From: Loktanella sp. UBA3435
Lineage (GTDB): Bacteria; Pseudomonadota; Alphaproteobacteria; Rhodobacterales; Rhodobacteraceae
Assembly: GCA_002378665.1 (NCBI GenBank)
Contig: DFSO01000034.1
Coordinates: forward strand, 1 to 8,509
Length of the DNA stretch: 8,509 bases
Reading direction: 5' to 3'
The notes under the pieces were generated by a model. The model was not told the DNA's origin. It searched no databases and saw only the letters and a list, made by a program, of their open reading frames with translations. The position numbers and the translations under genes were made by a program. Below are positions 1 through 6,256 of this stretch, in pieces (the first letter of the stretch is position 1; each line of letters begins with the position of its first letter).

Positions 1-882
1 GAGCAGGTTGCTCAAGCACTTCTTGGATATGACACCCCTCAGATTGATTATTATGCTTTGAGAACCAAAAATATGGTTGGCAAAGTCCTAACCCAGAATG
101 GTGTCGTTGAGCCGATCAAGGCAGGCAACAAGATAACTGGCTACCGATTGGTTGACAGCGACCTCTCAGGGCAACAGAGAGCCGACCTAAGCGCCATCTG
201 CGACGACAAGCTCAATGGTTATATCTTGAGCCGAGGTGACTCCATATGGAGCCATAGGAGCCTGTCTGACGGCTATGTTAGCGGTTCAGTCAGATATGAG
301 GTTTTCAAACGTGCGAAATATCCCTGCGAACTCTGTGGCGCACATGAAACCCAAGTAGCACTTCATATCGACCATATTATTCCAAGGTCAAAAGGTGGCT
401 CAGATGATGTGTCAAACTTTCAAGCCCTTTGCGTGTCGTGCAACACCAGCAAGAGAGACAGGGATAATACCGACTTCAGGGAAGTGCTTTCTTCCTATGA
501 CTACAGGGAAGCAGGATGTATCTTCTGTGAGCTAGGCACTGGACGTATAATCGCTGAAAATGAACTGTGCTTTGCGATCCGAGATGCCTTCCCTGTTACT
601 GACCGCCACACGCTGGTTATCCCCAAAAGGCACGTCGCTGATTACTTTGATCTTCATCAGCCTGAACGAAATGCCATCGAAGCCATGCTGCATGACCAAA
701 GAGGTAAGATACTCGAAGAAGACCCTACAGTCACAGGCTTCAATGTAGGTATCAATGCAGGTGCTTCAGCGGGTCAGACAGTGTTTCATGTCCATGTACA
801 CTTGATCCCAAGACGTGATGGTGATGTCGTTGACCCCAGAGGCGGGGTACGTGGGGTTATTCCAAGTAAGCAGAGGTATTGA
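1..882 (+). CDS. HNH nuclease-HIT hydrolase fusion protein, 5' end outside window
   Basis: The frame is open from the first base, so the gene probably starts upstream; the TTG at 58 is only an internal candidate start. Residues are counted from the codon at base 1 (293 visible). Residues 1-100 match no family I recognise. An HNH domain follows at about 105-155: zinc pairs C109/C112 and C144/C147, a D124-H125 pair, N139, and N148 where the last His often stands, so it is an HNN-type variant. A HIT domain fills about 173-280: it opens with a CIFC motif and has the histidine triad H263/H265/H267. Its C-terminal tail (GGVRGVIP) resembles bacterial HIT proteins. HNH domains cut DNA; HIT domains hydrolyse or transfer nucleotidyl groups. 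The joint role is unknown; repair-coupled or defence nuclease activity is inference. Arginine codons are largely AGA/AGG, unlike the genes after 2385. The next gene begins one base after the stop, so the two are probably co-translated. Confidence 0.85.
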   Translation, partial: EQVAQALLGYDTPQIDYYALRTKNMVGKVLTQNGVVEPIKAGNKITGYRLVDSDLSGQQRADLSAICDDKLNGYILSRGDSIWSHRSLSDGYVSGSVRYEVFKRAKYPCELCGAHETQVALHIDHIIPRSKGGSDDVSNFQALCVSCNTSKRDRDNTDFREVLSSYDYREAGCIFCELGTGRIIAENELCFAIRDAFPVTDRHTLVIPKRHVADYFDLHQPERNAIEAMLHDQRGKILEEDPTVTGFNVGINAGASAGQTVFHVHVHLIPRRDGDVVDPRGGVRGVIPSKQRY

Positions 883-883
883 G

Positions 884-1717
884 ATGTTTGTCATTGGACA
901 GAAATACAGTCGGGCAGCAGATATTCACGACCAATATGGTGGAACTAGGCAAAGTGGCATTTCACCAAGCGCATCCCATCCGTTTATCTTCTTATTCACG
1001 GGGGATAGCGGGGAAGCATACGGTTACGACGATGGATGGCAAGCAGACGACGGAGTGTTTCTTTACACTGGACAAGGCCAGATTGGTGACATGGAGTTCG
1101 TTCGAGGCAACAAAGCCATTCGAGACCATATTTCTGACGGGAAACAATTATTTTTGTTCAGGGCCACGGGCAAAGGTAAACCTGTAGAGTTCATCGGTGA
1201 ATTTGAATGTGCGTCGATTGATTTTGCATCTGGACCAGACTTGAACGGAAGCACACGTAAAACGATCCGCTTCAATCTAACCCCAATCAATTCGATGCAC
1301 TCCGCTGAAGCTGAAGAGACAGAAGCAGAGGTAGTGCTGCCAGCTAGAACCTTTGAGCAAATGCGACAATCGGCTTTTGATGCGGTCACCCCGACAGAAA
1401 CTCCCAATTGGCGAATGGCCAAACAGATTAGACGGCAAAGAAGTAGTGAGATAAAAGAGTATGTTCTTCGCAGGGCAAATGGTGTCTGCGAACTCACTGC
1501 AGAGGAGGCGCCGTTCACTAAAGCGAATGGCAACCCTTACTTAGAGGTGCATCATATCAAAAAGCTGTCAGATGGCGGCCTCGATCATCCAGTAAATTGC
1601 GCAGCAATAACGCCAAATGCTCACAGAGAAATTCGCTTTGGAGTTAACGGTGAAATACTGGACGAACGACTTGCTAACTTAATCCACACCAAGGAAGCGA
1701 AATTATCTGAGCGCTAG
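884..1717 (+). CDS. SRA-like (ScoMcrA-type) domain-HNH endonuclease
   Basis: This encodes a complete 277-residue protein. I start it at ATG 884, because AGAGG at 872-876 lies 7 bases upstream and the SRA-like domain begins at once; the longer in-frame start at 815 would overlap the HIT gene by 68 bp. Residues 1-115 resemble the SRA-like domain of ScoMcrA-type proteins (RQSGIS at 22-27, the YTGQGQIGDM segment at 61-70, GNKAIRDH at 75-82). SRA domains read modified cytosine in DNA. Residues 116-185 look like a charged linker. An HNH domain occupies about 193-253, with H223-H224, N238 and H247 in catalytic or metal positions. The structural zinc site is degraded: C202 is kept, but T205, T243 and A246 stand where Cys is usual. 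No sulfur-binding domain like that of ScoMcrA is visible. The likely role is modification-dependent (type IV-like) restriction, inferred from the domains; activity cannot be judged. It sits immediately downstream of the HNH-HIT gene. Confidence 0.85.
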   Translation: MFVIGQKYSRAADIHDQYGGTRQSGISPSASHPFIFLFTGDSGEAYGYDDGWQADDGVFLYTGQGQIGDMEFVRGNKAIRDHISDGKQLFLFRATGKGKPVEFIGEFECASIDFASGPDLNGSTRKTIRFNLTPINSMHSAEAEETEAEVVLPARTFEQMRQSAFDAVTPTETPNWRMAKQIRRQRSSEIKEYVLRRANGVCELTAEEAPFTKANGNPYLEVHHIKKLSDGGLDHPVNCAAITPNAHREIRFGVNGEILDERLANLIHTKEAKLSER

Positions 1718-1780
1718 GTGAAACTGTGCATGGCCTAACCACCTACCCCGCTGATTTGTGAAACCCTGTGAGCTAGCTGA

Positions 1781-1892
1781 CAACTTTTCACAAAGTTGGT
1801 CGATATGATATTCGAGCGGTCACATAGAGTGACTGGCCCATCAGGACCACTTTCACCTGATAGATTGGTGATGTCGTTCATACTTGATGAAC
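1781..1892. repeat. Cluster of four short inverted repeats
   Basis: Four perfect stem-forming repeats follow one another: CAACTTT/AAAGTTG (1781-1787 and 1792-1798), GTCAC/GTGAC (1819-1823 and 1829-1833), TCAGG/CCTGA (1841-1845 and 1856-1860) and GTTCAT/ATGAAC (1876-1881 and 1887-1892). A fifth, AACAA/TTGTT, lies at 1934-1946. None is followed by a clear T run, so these are not typical intrinsic terminators, though the first, 63 bases past the nuclease stop, could still end or protect that transcript. They could also be protein-binding sites of a mobile element. Confidence 0.5.
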
Positions 1893-1947
1893 CTCACTGC
1901 CCATCGCCTAGTCTGTTCATGGAAAGCATCGACAACAAGCATTGTTA

Positions 1948-1986
1948 GCGTGTGGGTACAACGTGTGGGTACAGCGTGTGGGTGAG
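1948..1986 (+). repeat. Three tandem 13-bp repeats, consensus RCGTGTGGGTACA
   Basis: Copies lie head to tail with no spacer at 1948-1960 (GCGTGTGGGTACA), 1961-1973 (ACGTGTGGGTACA) and 1974-1986 (GCGTGTGGGTGAG). The first two differ at one base and the third differs from the first only in its last three. The array ends 61 bp before the 3' end of tRNA-Ser. Short direct repeats beside a tRNA attachment core are often arm-type binding sites for a tyrosine integrase. That role is inferred from position and form only. Confidence 0.75.
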
Positions 1987-2047
1987 GCCATTCAACGACA
2001 GCCACCAAAGCCCTTATTTACATGATTATTATAAAAAATTAGGGTAA

Positions 2048-2137
2048 TGGCGGAGGCTCAGGGATTCGAACCCTGGGAGGACTTTCACCCTCGTCGGTTT
2101 TCAAGACCGGTGCATTCGACCACTCTGCCAAGCCTCC
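2048..2137 (-). tRNA. tRNA-Ser, anticodon UGA
   Basis: Read on the minus strand from 2137 to 2048 this folds as a class II tRNA. The acceptor stem is GGAGGCT/AGCCTCC, with discriminator G and an encoded CCA (2050-2048). The D stem is GCA/TGC, and the anticodon loop CTTGAAA gives anticodon TGA, reading UCN codons. A long variable arm, with stem GAGG/CCTC, is typical of serine tRNAs. The T arm is CAGGG-TTCGAAT-CCCTG. The base of the anticodon stem has a C27-A43 mismatch where E. coli has C-G; the rest is intact, so I expect a working tRNA. Its 3' end faces the probable island on the left. Confidence 0.97.
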
Positions 2138-2276
2138 GTTGCGGGCTTCTTAGCGGCACATTTCTGATTCGGAAAGGCCGATCCTTCATTGGGGAAATCC
2201 GCCGACAAAATGTGTCCAACTCTTCCAAAATGCTAGCGTCCGCGCTAGTGTCTGTGCAACAGCAATGCAGGCGGGG

Positions 2277-2292
2277 CAAAACACGTGTTTTG
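2277..2292. promoter_or_regulatory. Perfect 16-bp palindrome, possible operator
   Basis: CAAAACACGTGTTTTG is its own reverse complement over all 16 bases. It lies 92 bases upstream of the SPOR lipoprotein start and 139 bases from the 5' end of the divergent tRNA-Ser gene. Its symmetry and place in the divergent region suit a dimeric regulator site. A rho-independent hairpin is less likely, because the two arms meet with no loop. No factor can be named. Confidence 0.45.
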
Positions 2293-2328
2293 TCCAACCG
2301 AAAAGTTAGGCCATTTGACCTGTGAAAC

Positions 2329-2360
2329 GTCCGCAAACGGACCGCTCTCAAAAAGAGAGC
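2329..2360 (+). promoter_or_regulatory. Two adjacent stem-loops before the lipoprotein gene
   Basis: GTCCG-CAAA-CGGAC (2329-2342) is followed after one base by GCTCTC-AAAAA-GAGAGC (2344-2360). The second ends 13 bases before the AGGGG ribosome binding site (2374-2378) of the gene at 2385. If the transcript starts upstream of 2329, both would form in the leader mRNA. They could affect stability or translation; no T tract follows, so termination is not suggested. No riboswitch class is recognised. Confidence 0.4.
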
Positions 2361-2384
2361 ACAGGGAAATGATAGGGGCAAGAG

Positions 2385-3290
2385 ATGACAGGTCACCAGA
2401 ATATTCTTACGAAACAATTGCGTATGTCGATTGTACTGCTCGCCGCAATGGGGCTTGCCGCTTGCGATGAGAATGGGAACTTTGGCCTTCCGGCCCCAAC
2501 CGCCACGGATGGCGCAACTGCCGCCGTGTCTGGAGGATCACAAACCACACAATTGGTAGAGCGCGATGTCGAAGCCCCTGATGTGTTTCAGGTGACTGGA
2601 GCGGGCCTTTGGGATGGTCGTCCGTCATTGGGCGGTGTTTGGGTTGCCCACCCGACCGTGAGTGATCCTGAGCGCGTGATTATTCGCAATGAGGCAAACG
2701 GCAAATTTGTTATTGGTGCCCTCTTCCGCCGTGAGCGTGAAAATCCAGGTCCATCGCTTCAGGTGTCGTCTGATGCCGCTGAGGCGCTTGGCCTGTTGGC
2801 GGGCGCGCCTACGACTTTAAACGTCACCGCATTGCGCCGCGAAGAGGCCGCTGCCCCCCAGACGCCAGATGCGACGACGGATTTCGGCGAGCCTGACGAG
2901 ATTGCAGCGACACCGCTTGACCCGATTGATGGTGCCGCGGCCGCGATTGATGCCGCAGAAGCCACAGCCACGCCAACGCCAGTTGCCGCGACGCCAATCG
3001 CAGCCCCTGCGCCAGCCCCTGCCCCTGCACCAAAGCCCGCGCCAGCCGCGTCCAACTTGGCCAAACCGTTCATCCAGATCGGTATCTTTAGTATCGAGGC
3101 AAATGCCACGGGAACGGCCGACAAGCTGCGCGGTGACGGCATGTCTGCAAAAGTGATTGCACAAGAAAGCCAAGGTCGTAATTTCTGGCGCGTTATTGTG
3201 GGTCCGACACCAAACGAGGCAGACCGCGCGGCGATCTTATCTAAGGTCAAAGCCCTTGGATTTACTGACGCTTATTTCGTCACCAACTAA
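2385..3290 (+). CDS. SPOR-domain lipoprotein with RlpA-like middle region
   Basis: The product is 301 residues and binds peptidoglycan at the cell envelope. ATG 2385 is preceded by AGGGG with a 6-base gap. Residues 1-26 form a lipoprotein signal (K10, R13, a hydrophobic core, then LAAC), with C27 as the lipidated residue and D28 next. Residues 66-153 resemble the double-psi barrel of RlpA, including a segment like DAAEALGL (130-137), but the RINDRGP-like catalytic motif of RlpA lytic transglycosylases is not recognisable, so enzyme activity is doubtful. A Pro/Ala-rich linker spans about 190-222. The SPOR domain at 227-301 should bind denuded glycan at division sites. It is the first gene of the operon, 20 bp before the carboxypeptidase gene, which also acts on the wall. 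RlpA-like is my best family label; the SPOR call is firmer. Confidence 0.88.
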   Translation: MTGHQNILTKQLRMSIVLLAAMGLAACDENGNFGLPAPTATDGATAAVSGGSQTTQLVERDVEAPDVFQVTGAGLWDGRPSLGGVWVAHPTVSDPERVIIRNEANGKFVIGALFRRERENPGPSLQVSSDAAEALGLLAGAPTTLNVTALRREEAAAPQTPDATTDFGEPDEIAATPLDPIDGAAAAIDAAEATATPTPVAATPIAAPAPAPAPAPKPAPAASNLAKPFIQIGIFSIEANATGTADKLRGDGMSAKVIAQESQGRNFWRVIVGPTPNEADRAAILSKVKALGFTDAYFVTN

Positions 3291-3310
3291 CGTTAAGCTG
3301 GAGAGAACCT

Positions 3311-4507
3311 ATGGCCATGACATTGCGACGCATTGCTACGCTCACGTCTGTATTGGTGCTGATGCCTTTGATGGTCGCGGCACAGGCTTTTGATACCAAA
3401 GCGAGAGCCGCATATGTCATCGACCAATCGACAGGCACGATTTTGTTGTCCAAAAACGCGGATTTGCCATTGCCGCCTGCGTCGATGTCAAAGCTGATGA
3501 CGATCTACATGACGTTTGAAGCGATTGCTGATGGTCGCTTGAACATTGATGATCGCTTGCCTGTGTCGAGCCATTCGTCGGCATATACTGGCAGTTCGAT
3601 GTTTTTGGATACAACGGACCGTGTGCGCGTTGAGGACTTATTGCGCGGTGTGATTGTCCTTTCTGGCAACGATGCAAGCTCGGTCTTGGCCGAAGCCCTA
3701 TCGCTTGATGGCACAGAGGCTGGCTTTGCGCGGATGATGACAGACCGCGCGCGGCAATTGGGTATGGTGAATTCCCATTTCGCCAATTCCAACGGCTGGC
3801 CCGCAACGGGTCAGCGTATGTCGATGAAAGATCTTGGGATTTTGGCCGACCATTTGATCAAGGACTTTCCGACATTTTATCCTATTTTCTCGGAGCAAGA
3901 GTTCCTTTTTGACGGCCGCGTACCTTCCAATACCCAGAACCGCAATCCGGTTTTGAGCCTTGGAATTGGCGCGGATGGTCTGAAGACAGGCCATACATCC
4001 GAGGCGGGATATGGGCTTGTTGGGTCGGCAAAACAGGGTGATCGCCGTATCATCTTTGTCATCACTGGCCTGACCAGCACGCAAGAACGCGCGGAAGAAG
4101 CCGAAAAGATCGTCAACTGGGCGTTTCGTCAGTTTGCAGTCAAAGACGTGGTGCAATCTGGCACGAAACTTGCCGATGCTGACGTGTGGATGGGCGATCA
4201 GCCGACAGTTGGCCTAGAGGTCGCGGAAGACTTGTCAATGTTGGTCCCCGTTCTTGCAACCGCCAATGGTATTTCCGCCGAGGTCGTTTTTGACGGCCCT
4301 ATCGCGGCGCCGATCACCAAAGGCCAGCAATTGGGCGAGCTTGTCATAACGCTAGAAGGCCTGCCCGAGCGCCGTATGCCGCTGGTTGCGGACCGTGATG
4401 TAGGGCAAGGCGGCTTTGCCATTCGGATGCGTACTGCGGCGATGGTCCTTTGGAGCCGATTTGGCCCTGTCCTACCGGCTGAACCTGCCGCTGAAGAAGC
4501 TGCATAG
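3311..4507 (+). CDS. dacC: D-alanyl-D-alanine carboxypeptidase (PBP5/6 family)
   Basis: This 398-residue periplasmic penicillin-binding protein removes the terminal D-Ala from peptidoglycan pentapeptides and so limits cross-linking. GGAGAG at 3300-3305 precedes ATG 3311 by 5 bases. A signal peptide covers residues 1-26 (R6-R7, a hydrophobic core, AQA before the likely cleavage site). The three serine-acyltransferase motifs are intact: SMSK 58-61 with nucleophile S58, SGN 118-120 and KTG 225-227. The C-terminal part (about 255-365) fits the beta-rich PBP5 C-terminal domain. The end (about 374-390) has basic and bulky hydrophobic residues, as in the amphipathic membrane anchor of this family. 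Length agrees with the family. The dacA/dacC symbol is used loosely in these bacteria; the function is secure, the letter is not. It sits 8 bp before tmk. Confidence 0.95.
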   Translation: MAMTLRRIATLTSVLVLMPLMVAAQAFDTKARAAYVIDQSTGTILLSKNADLPLPPASMSKLMTIYMTFEAIADGRLNIDDRLPVSSHSSAYTGSSMFLDTTDRVRVEDLLRGVIVLSGNDASSVLAEALSLDGTEAGFARMMTDRARQLGMVNSHFANSNGWPATGQRMSMKDLGILADHLIKDFPTFYPIFSEQEFLFDGRVPSNTQNRNPVLSLGIGADGLKTGHTSEAGYGLVGSAKQGDRRIIFVITGLTSTQERAEEAEKIVNWAFRQFAVKDVVQSGTKLADADVWMGDQPTVGLEVAEDLSMLVPVLATANGISAEVVFDGPIAAPITKGQQLGELVITLEGLPERRMPLVADRDVGQGGFAIRMRTAAMVLWSRFGPVLPAEPAAEEAA

Positions 4508-4515
4508 TCCCCCAG

Positions 4516-5121
4516 ATGGCGGGACGCTTTATCACATTTGAAGGCATCGACGGCTCTGGCAAGTCCACGCAATCGCGCCGCTTTGCCGAATTGCTCACTG
4601 CGCGTGGTGACGAGATTATCCTCACCCGCGAACCGGGTGGTAGCACAGGTGCCGAGGAAATCCGCAACCTCGTGCTCACGGGCGAAACCGACCGCTGGAG
4701 TGCGGAGACCGAGATTTTATTATTTACCGCCGCCCGCCGCGACCATATGGAAAAGACGATTTCCCCTGCCCTTGCCGCTGGAAAAACTGTGGTCTGTGAC
4801 CGCTTTGCCGATAGCACGCGGGTGTATCAGGGTGCGACCCGTGGTGATCTGCGCAGCAAGGTCGACGCGCTACACGATCTGATGATTGGCCGCGAACCGG
4901 ACCTCACGTTTATCATCGACATGGACCCTAAGGTGGCCCTTGCACGTGGTTTGGCGCGTGGGTCTGGTGAGGACCGTTTCGAGGATTTTGGTTTGGCCTT
5001 TCAAGAGACTTTGCGCCACGGTTTCCTGACCCTCGCCCATGCATTCCCGAAGCGTTGCGTGCTCATTGATGGCAACCGCACCGTGGAGCAGATCGCAACC
5101 GAGATCGCGGCCTGCGCATGA
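4516..5121 (+). CDS. tmk: Thymidylate kinase
   Basis: The product is a 201-residue cytosolic enzyme that phosphorylates dTMP to dTDP with ATP, an essential step in dTTP supply. The P-loop G10-IDGSG-K16-S17 follows the first strand. The TREPGGS segment (37-43) is the family's dTMP-site motif, and CDRFADSTRVYQG carries the DR(Y/F) signature. The lid segment ARGSGEDRFE has basic residues while the P-loop has none, as in the E. coli-type (type II) enzymes. Length is normal. No good Shine-Dalgarno lies close to ATG 4516, which starts 8 bases after the carboxypeptidase stop, so translation may depend on coupling. The TGA overlaps the holB start by four bases. Confidence 0.97.
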   Translation: MAGRFITFEGIDGSGKSTQSRRFAELLTARGDEIILTREPGGSTGAEEIRNLVLTGETDRWSAETEILLFTAARRDHMEKTISPALAAGKTVVCDRFADSTRVYQGATRGDLRSKVDALHDLMIGREPDLTFIIDMDPKVALARGLARGSGEDRFEDFGLAFQETLRHGFLTLAHAFPKRCVLIDGNRTVEQIATEIAACA

Positions 5122-6242
5122 GCGACGACGCGCTCCCAGAACCTGACCGTATTGAAGGTGCGCCGCACCCGCGCGAGACCATGCATTTGTTTGGCCAAGC
5201 GCGTGCAGAGGCGGATTTCTTGGACGCCTACAACACAGGCCGTTTGCATTCCGGCTGGCTGATCACGGGTCCGCGCGGCGTGGGCAAGGCGACGTTGGCG
5301 TGGAAAATTGCGCGGTTTTTGCTGTCAGAGCGCCCGAACGACGGCTTCTTTGGCGATGCCCCGACAGCTGCGACGGCCCTTGATATTTCGCCCGAAAACC
5401 CCGATGCGCGGCTGGTGCAATCTGGGGCACACCCGCGCCTGACAGTCGTGCGCCGCCCCTATAACCACGACACCAAGAAGTTGCGCCAAGAGATCACGGT
5501 GGATGCCGTGCGCGGGCTCAAGGACTTTTTTCATATGTCATCGGCTGACGGTGGCCGTCGTGTGGTGATTGTCGATTCCGCCGATGAAATGAACCGCAAC
5601 GCGGCCAACGCGATTTTGAAAGAGCTGGAAGAGCCGCCCGCAAAGACCACTTTGCTCCTGATTGCCCATCAGCCCTCACGCCTGCTGCCCACGATCCGCT
5701 CGCGCTGTCGCGAATTGCGCTGTGGGCGGTTGAACGCGGAAGATTTGCAGGCCTCGCTTACGCAAGCAGGGTTAGAGACCACCAGTGCCGAGGCCTTGGC
5801 GACATTGTCCGAAGGGTCCGCTGGCGATGCGGTCCGCCTGCTGCGCCATGACGGTCTGCCGCTTTATGCCGAACTTGTGCGCCTGCTCGAAGGCGCGCCG
5901 CGCATGGACAGGCTGCTGGCCCATCGGATTGCCGATGCTTGTGCGGGGCGTGGGGCCGAAGTGCGCTTTGGCCTGACGCTTGATCTGATGGATTTGTTTT
6001 TGGCACGCACCGCACGGGCGGGATTGCTGGGCGAGCCGCATTCGCAAGCCGCCCCCCATGAGGCCCGCCTTTTGGCGCGGTTGTCCCCCAATCATCACGC
6101 CGCGCAAAGTTGGGCGCAGTTGCAGCAAAGCCTGTCGGAACGTGTGCGCCATGGCAAGGCGGTCAACCTTGACCCCGCCTCGCTGATCCTTGATATGATA
6201 TTCAAGATTGAAGAGACGGCGCGCCGCGTCGCGCAAACCTAA
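5118..6242 (+). CDS. holB: DNA polymerase III subunit delta prime
   Basis: This 374-residue AAA+ protein belongs to the clamp loader, which places the sliding clamp on DNA with DnaX and HolA. The start ATG 5118 overlaps the tmk stop (ATGA), so translation is probably coupled. The Walker A motif GPRGVGKAT (51-59) is complete. Walker B (VVIVDSADEM, 149-158), a sensor-1 segment (LLLIAHQ, 179-185) and the SRC motif (S195-R196-C197) follow. The four-Cys zinc module of many DnaX and delta prime proteins is absent between Walker A and Walker B. The C-terminal part (about 210-374) is helical in character and less conserved. SRC and the tmk neighbourhood favour delta prime over DnaX, which is usually longer. 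Arginine codons are nearly all CGN. Confidence 0.93.
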   Translation: MSDDALPEPDRIEGAPHPRETMHLFGQARAEADFLDAYNTGRLHSGWLITGPRGVGKATLAWKIARFLLSERPNDGFFGDAPTAATALDISPENPDARLVQSGAHPRLTVVRRPYNHDTKKLRQEITVDAVRGLKDFFHMSSADGGRRVVIVDSADEMNRNAANAILKELEEPPAKTTLLLIAHQPSRLLPTIRSRCRELRCGRLNAEDLQASLTQAGLETTSAEALATLSEGSAGDAVRLLRHDGLPLYAELVRLLEGAPRMDRLLAHRIADACAGRGAEVRFGLTLDLMDLFLARTARAGLLGEPHSQAAPHEARLLARLSPNHHAAQSWAQLQQSLSERVRHGKAVNLDPASLILDMIFKIEETARRVAQT

Positions 6243-6256
6243 AAAGAGAGATCAGC

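Larger units (their letters stand above)
1..2047. mobile_element. Probable end of a genomic island abutting tRNA-Ser
   Basis: Three signs point to acquired DNA. The two nuclease genes are accessory types, not part of the core block on the right. Base use differs: bases 301-360 hold 29 G/C of 60, against 40 of 60 at 5221-5280, and AGA/AGG arginine codons are common here but rare after 2385. The segment ends at the CCA end of a tRNA gene, the usual integration point for tyrosine-recombinase elements, and carries short tandem repeats near that end. No integrase, excisionase or second attachment copy is inside the window, so the left limit is unknown. Confidence 0.45.
1718..2047. other. Gene-free stretch between the nuclease gene and tRNA-Ser
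   Basis: I see no supported gene in these 330 bp. The longest notable open frame on the minus strand is 48 codons (1735-1881) and is unlike any family I recognise. The stretch holds several short inverted repeats (1781-1892 and 1934-1946), a 3 x 13-bp tandem repeat (1948-1986) and an AT-rich tail (about 2014-2040). On the minus strand that tail gives a run of six T at 2038-2033, about ten bases past the tRNA CCA end, which might help end the tRNA transcript. Confidence 0.6.

Noticed and set aside
58..60. TTG at 58 as the true start of the HNH-HIT gene
   Set aside because: The frame continues open to base 1 with normal protein-like sequence and there is no ribosome binding site before 58, so the gene most likely begins outside the window.
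815..883. Longer start for the SRA-like-HNH gene at ATG 815
   Set aside because: It would run through the end of the HIT domain in another frame. ATG 884 has a good ribosome binding site and begins exactly where the SRA-like domain does.
1735..1881. Minus-strand 48-codon frame in the gene-free stretch
   Set aside because: It has only a distant GAGG upstream, resembles no family I know and overlaps several inverted repeats.
1948..1986. CRISPR array
   Set aside because: The repeats are only 13 bp and contiguous, with no spacers and no cas genes in view.
2110..2135. C27-A43 mismatch in the tRNA-Ser anticodon stem as a sign of a decayed tRNA
   Set aside because: All other stems, the loops and the encoded CCA are intact, and variation at this outermost pair is tolerated.
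2047..2325. Plus-strand 92-codon frame across the tRNA gene
   Set aside because: It is the antisense of tRNA-Ser plus intergenic DNA, a common artefact of tRNA genes.
2315..2343. TTGACC as a -35 box for the operon promoter
   Set aside because: No acceptable -10 sequence lies 16-18 bases downstream, and the region folds into the stem-loops instead.
2085..2417. Minus-strand 110-codon frame overlapping tRNA-Ser and the lipoprotein start
   Set aside because: It runs through the tRNA and the divergent regulatory region and shows no domain signal.
2759..3250. Minus-strand 163-codon Ala/Gly-rich frame
   Set aside because: It is the shadow of the Pro/Ala-rich linker and SPOR domain; its low complexity mirrors GCN/CCN codons on the other strand.
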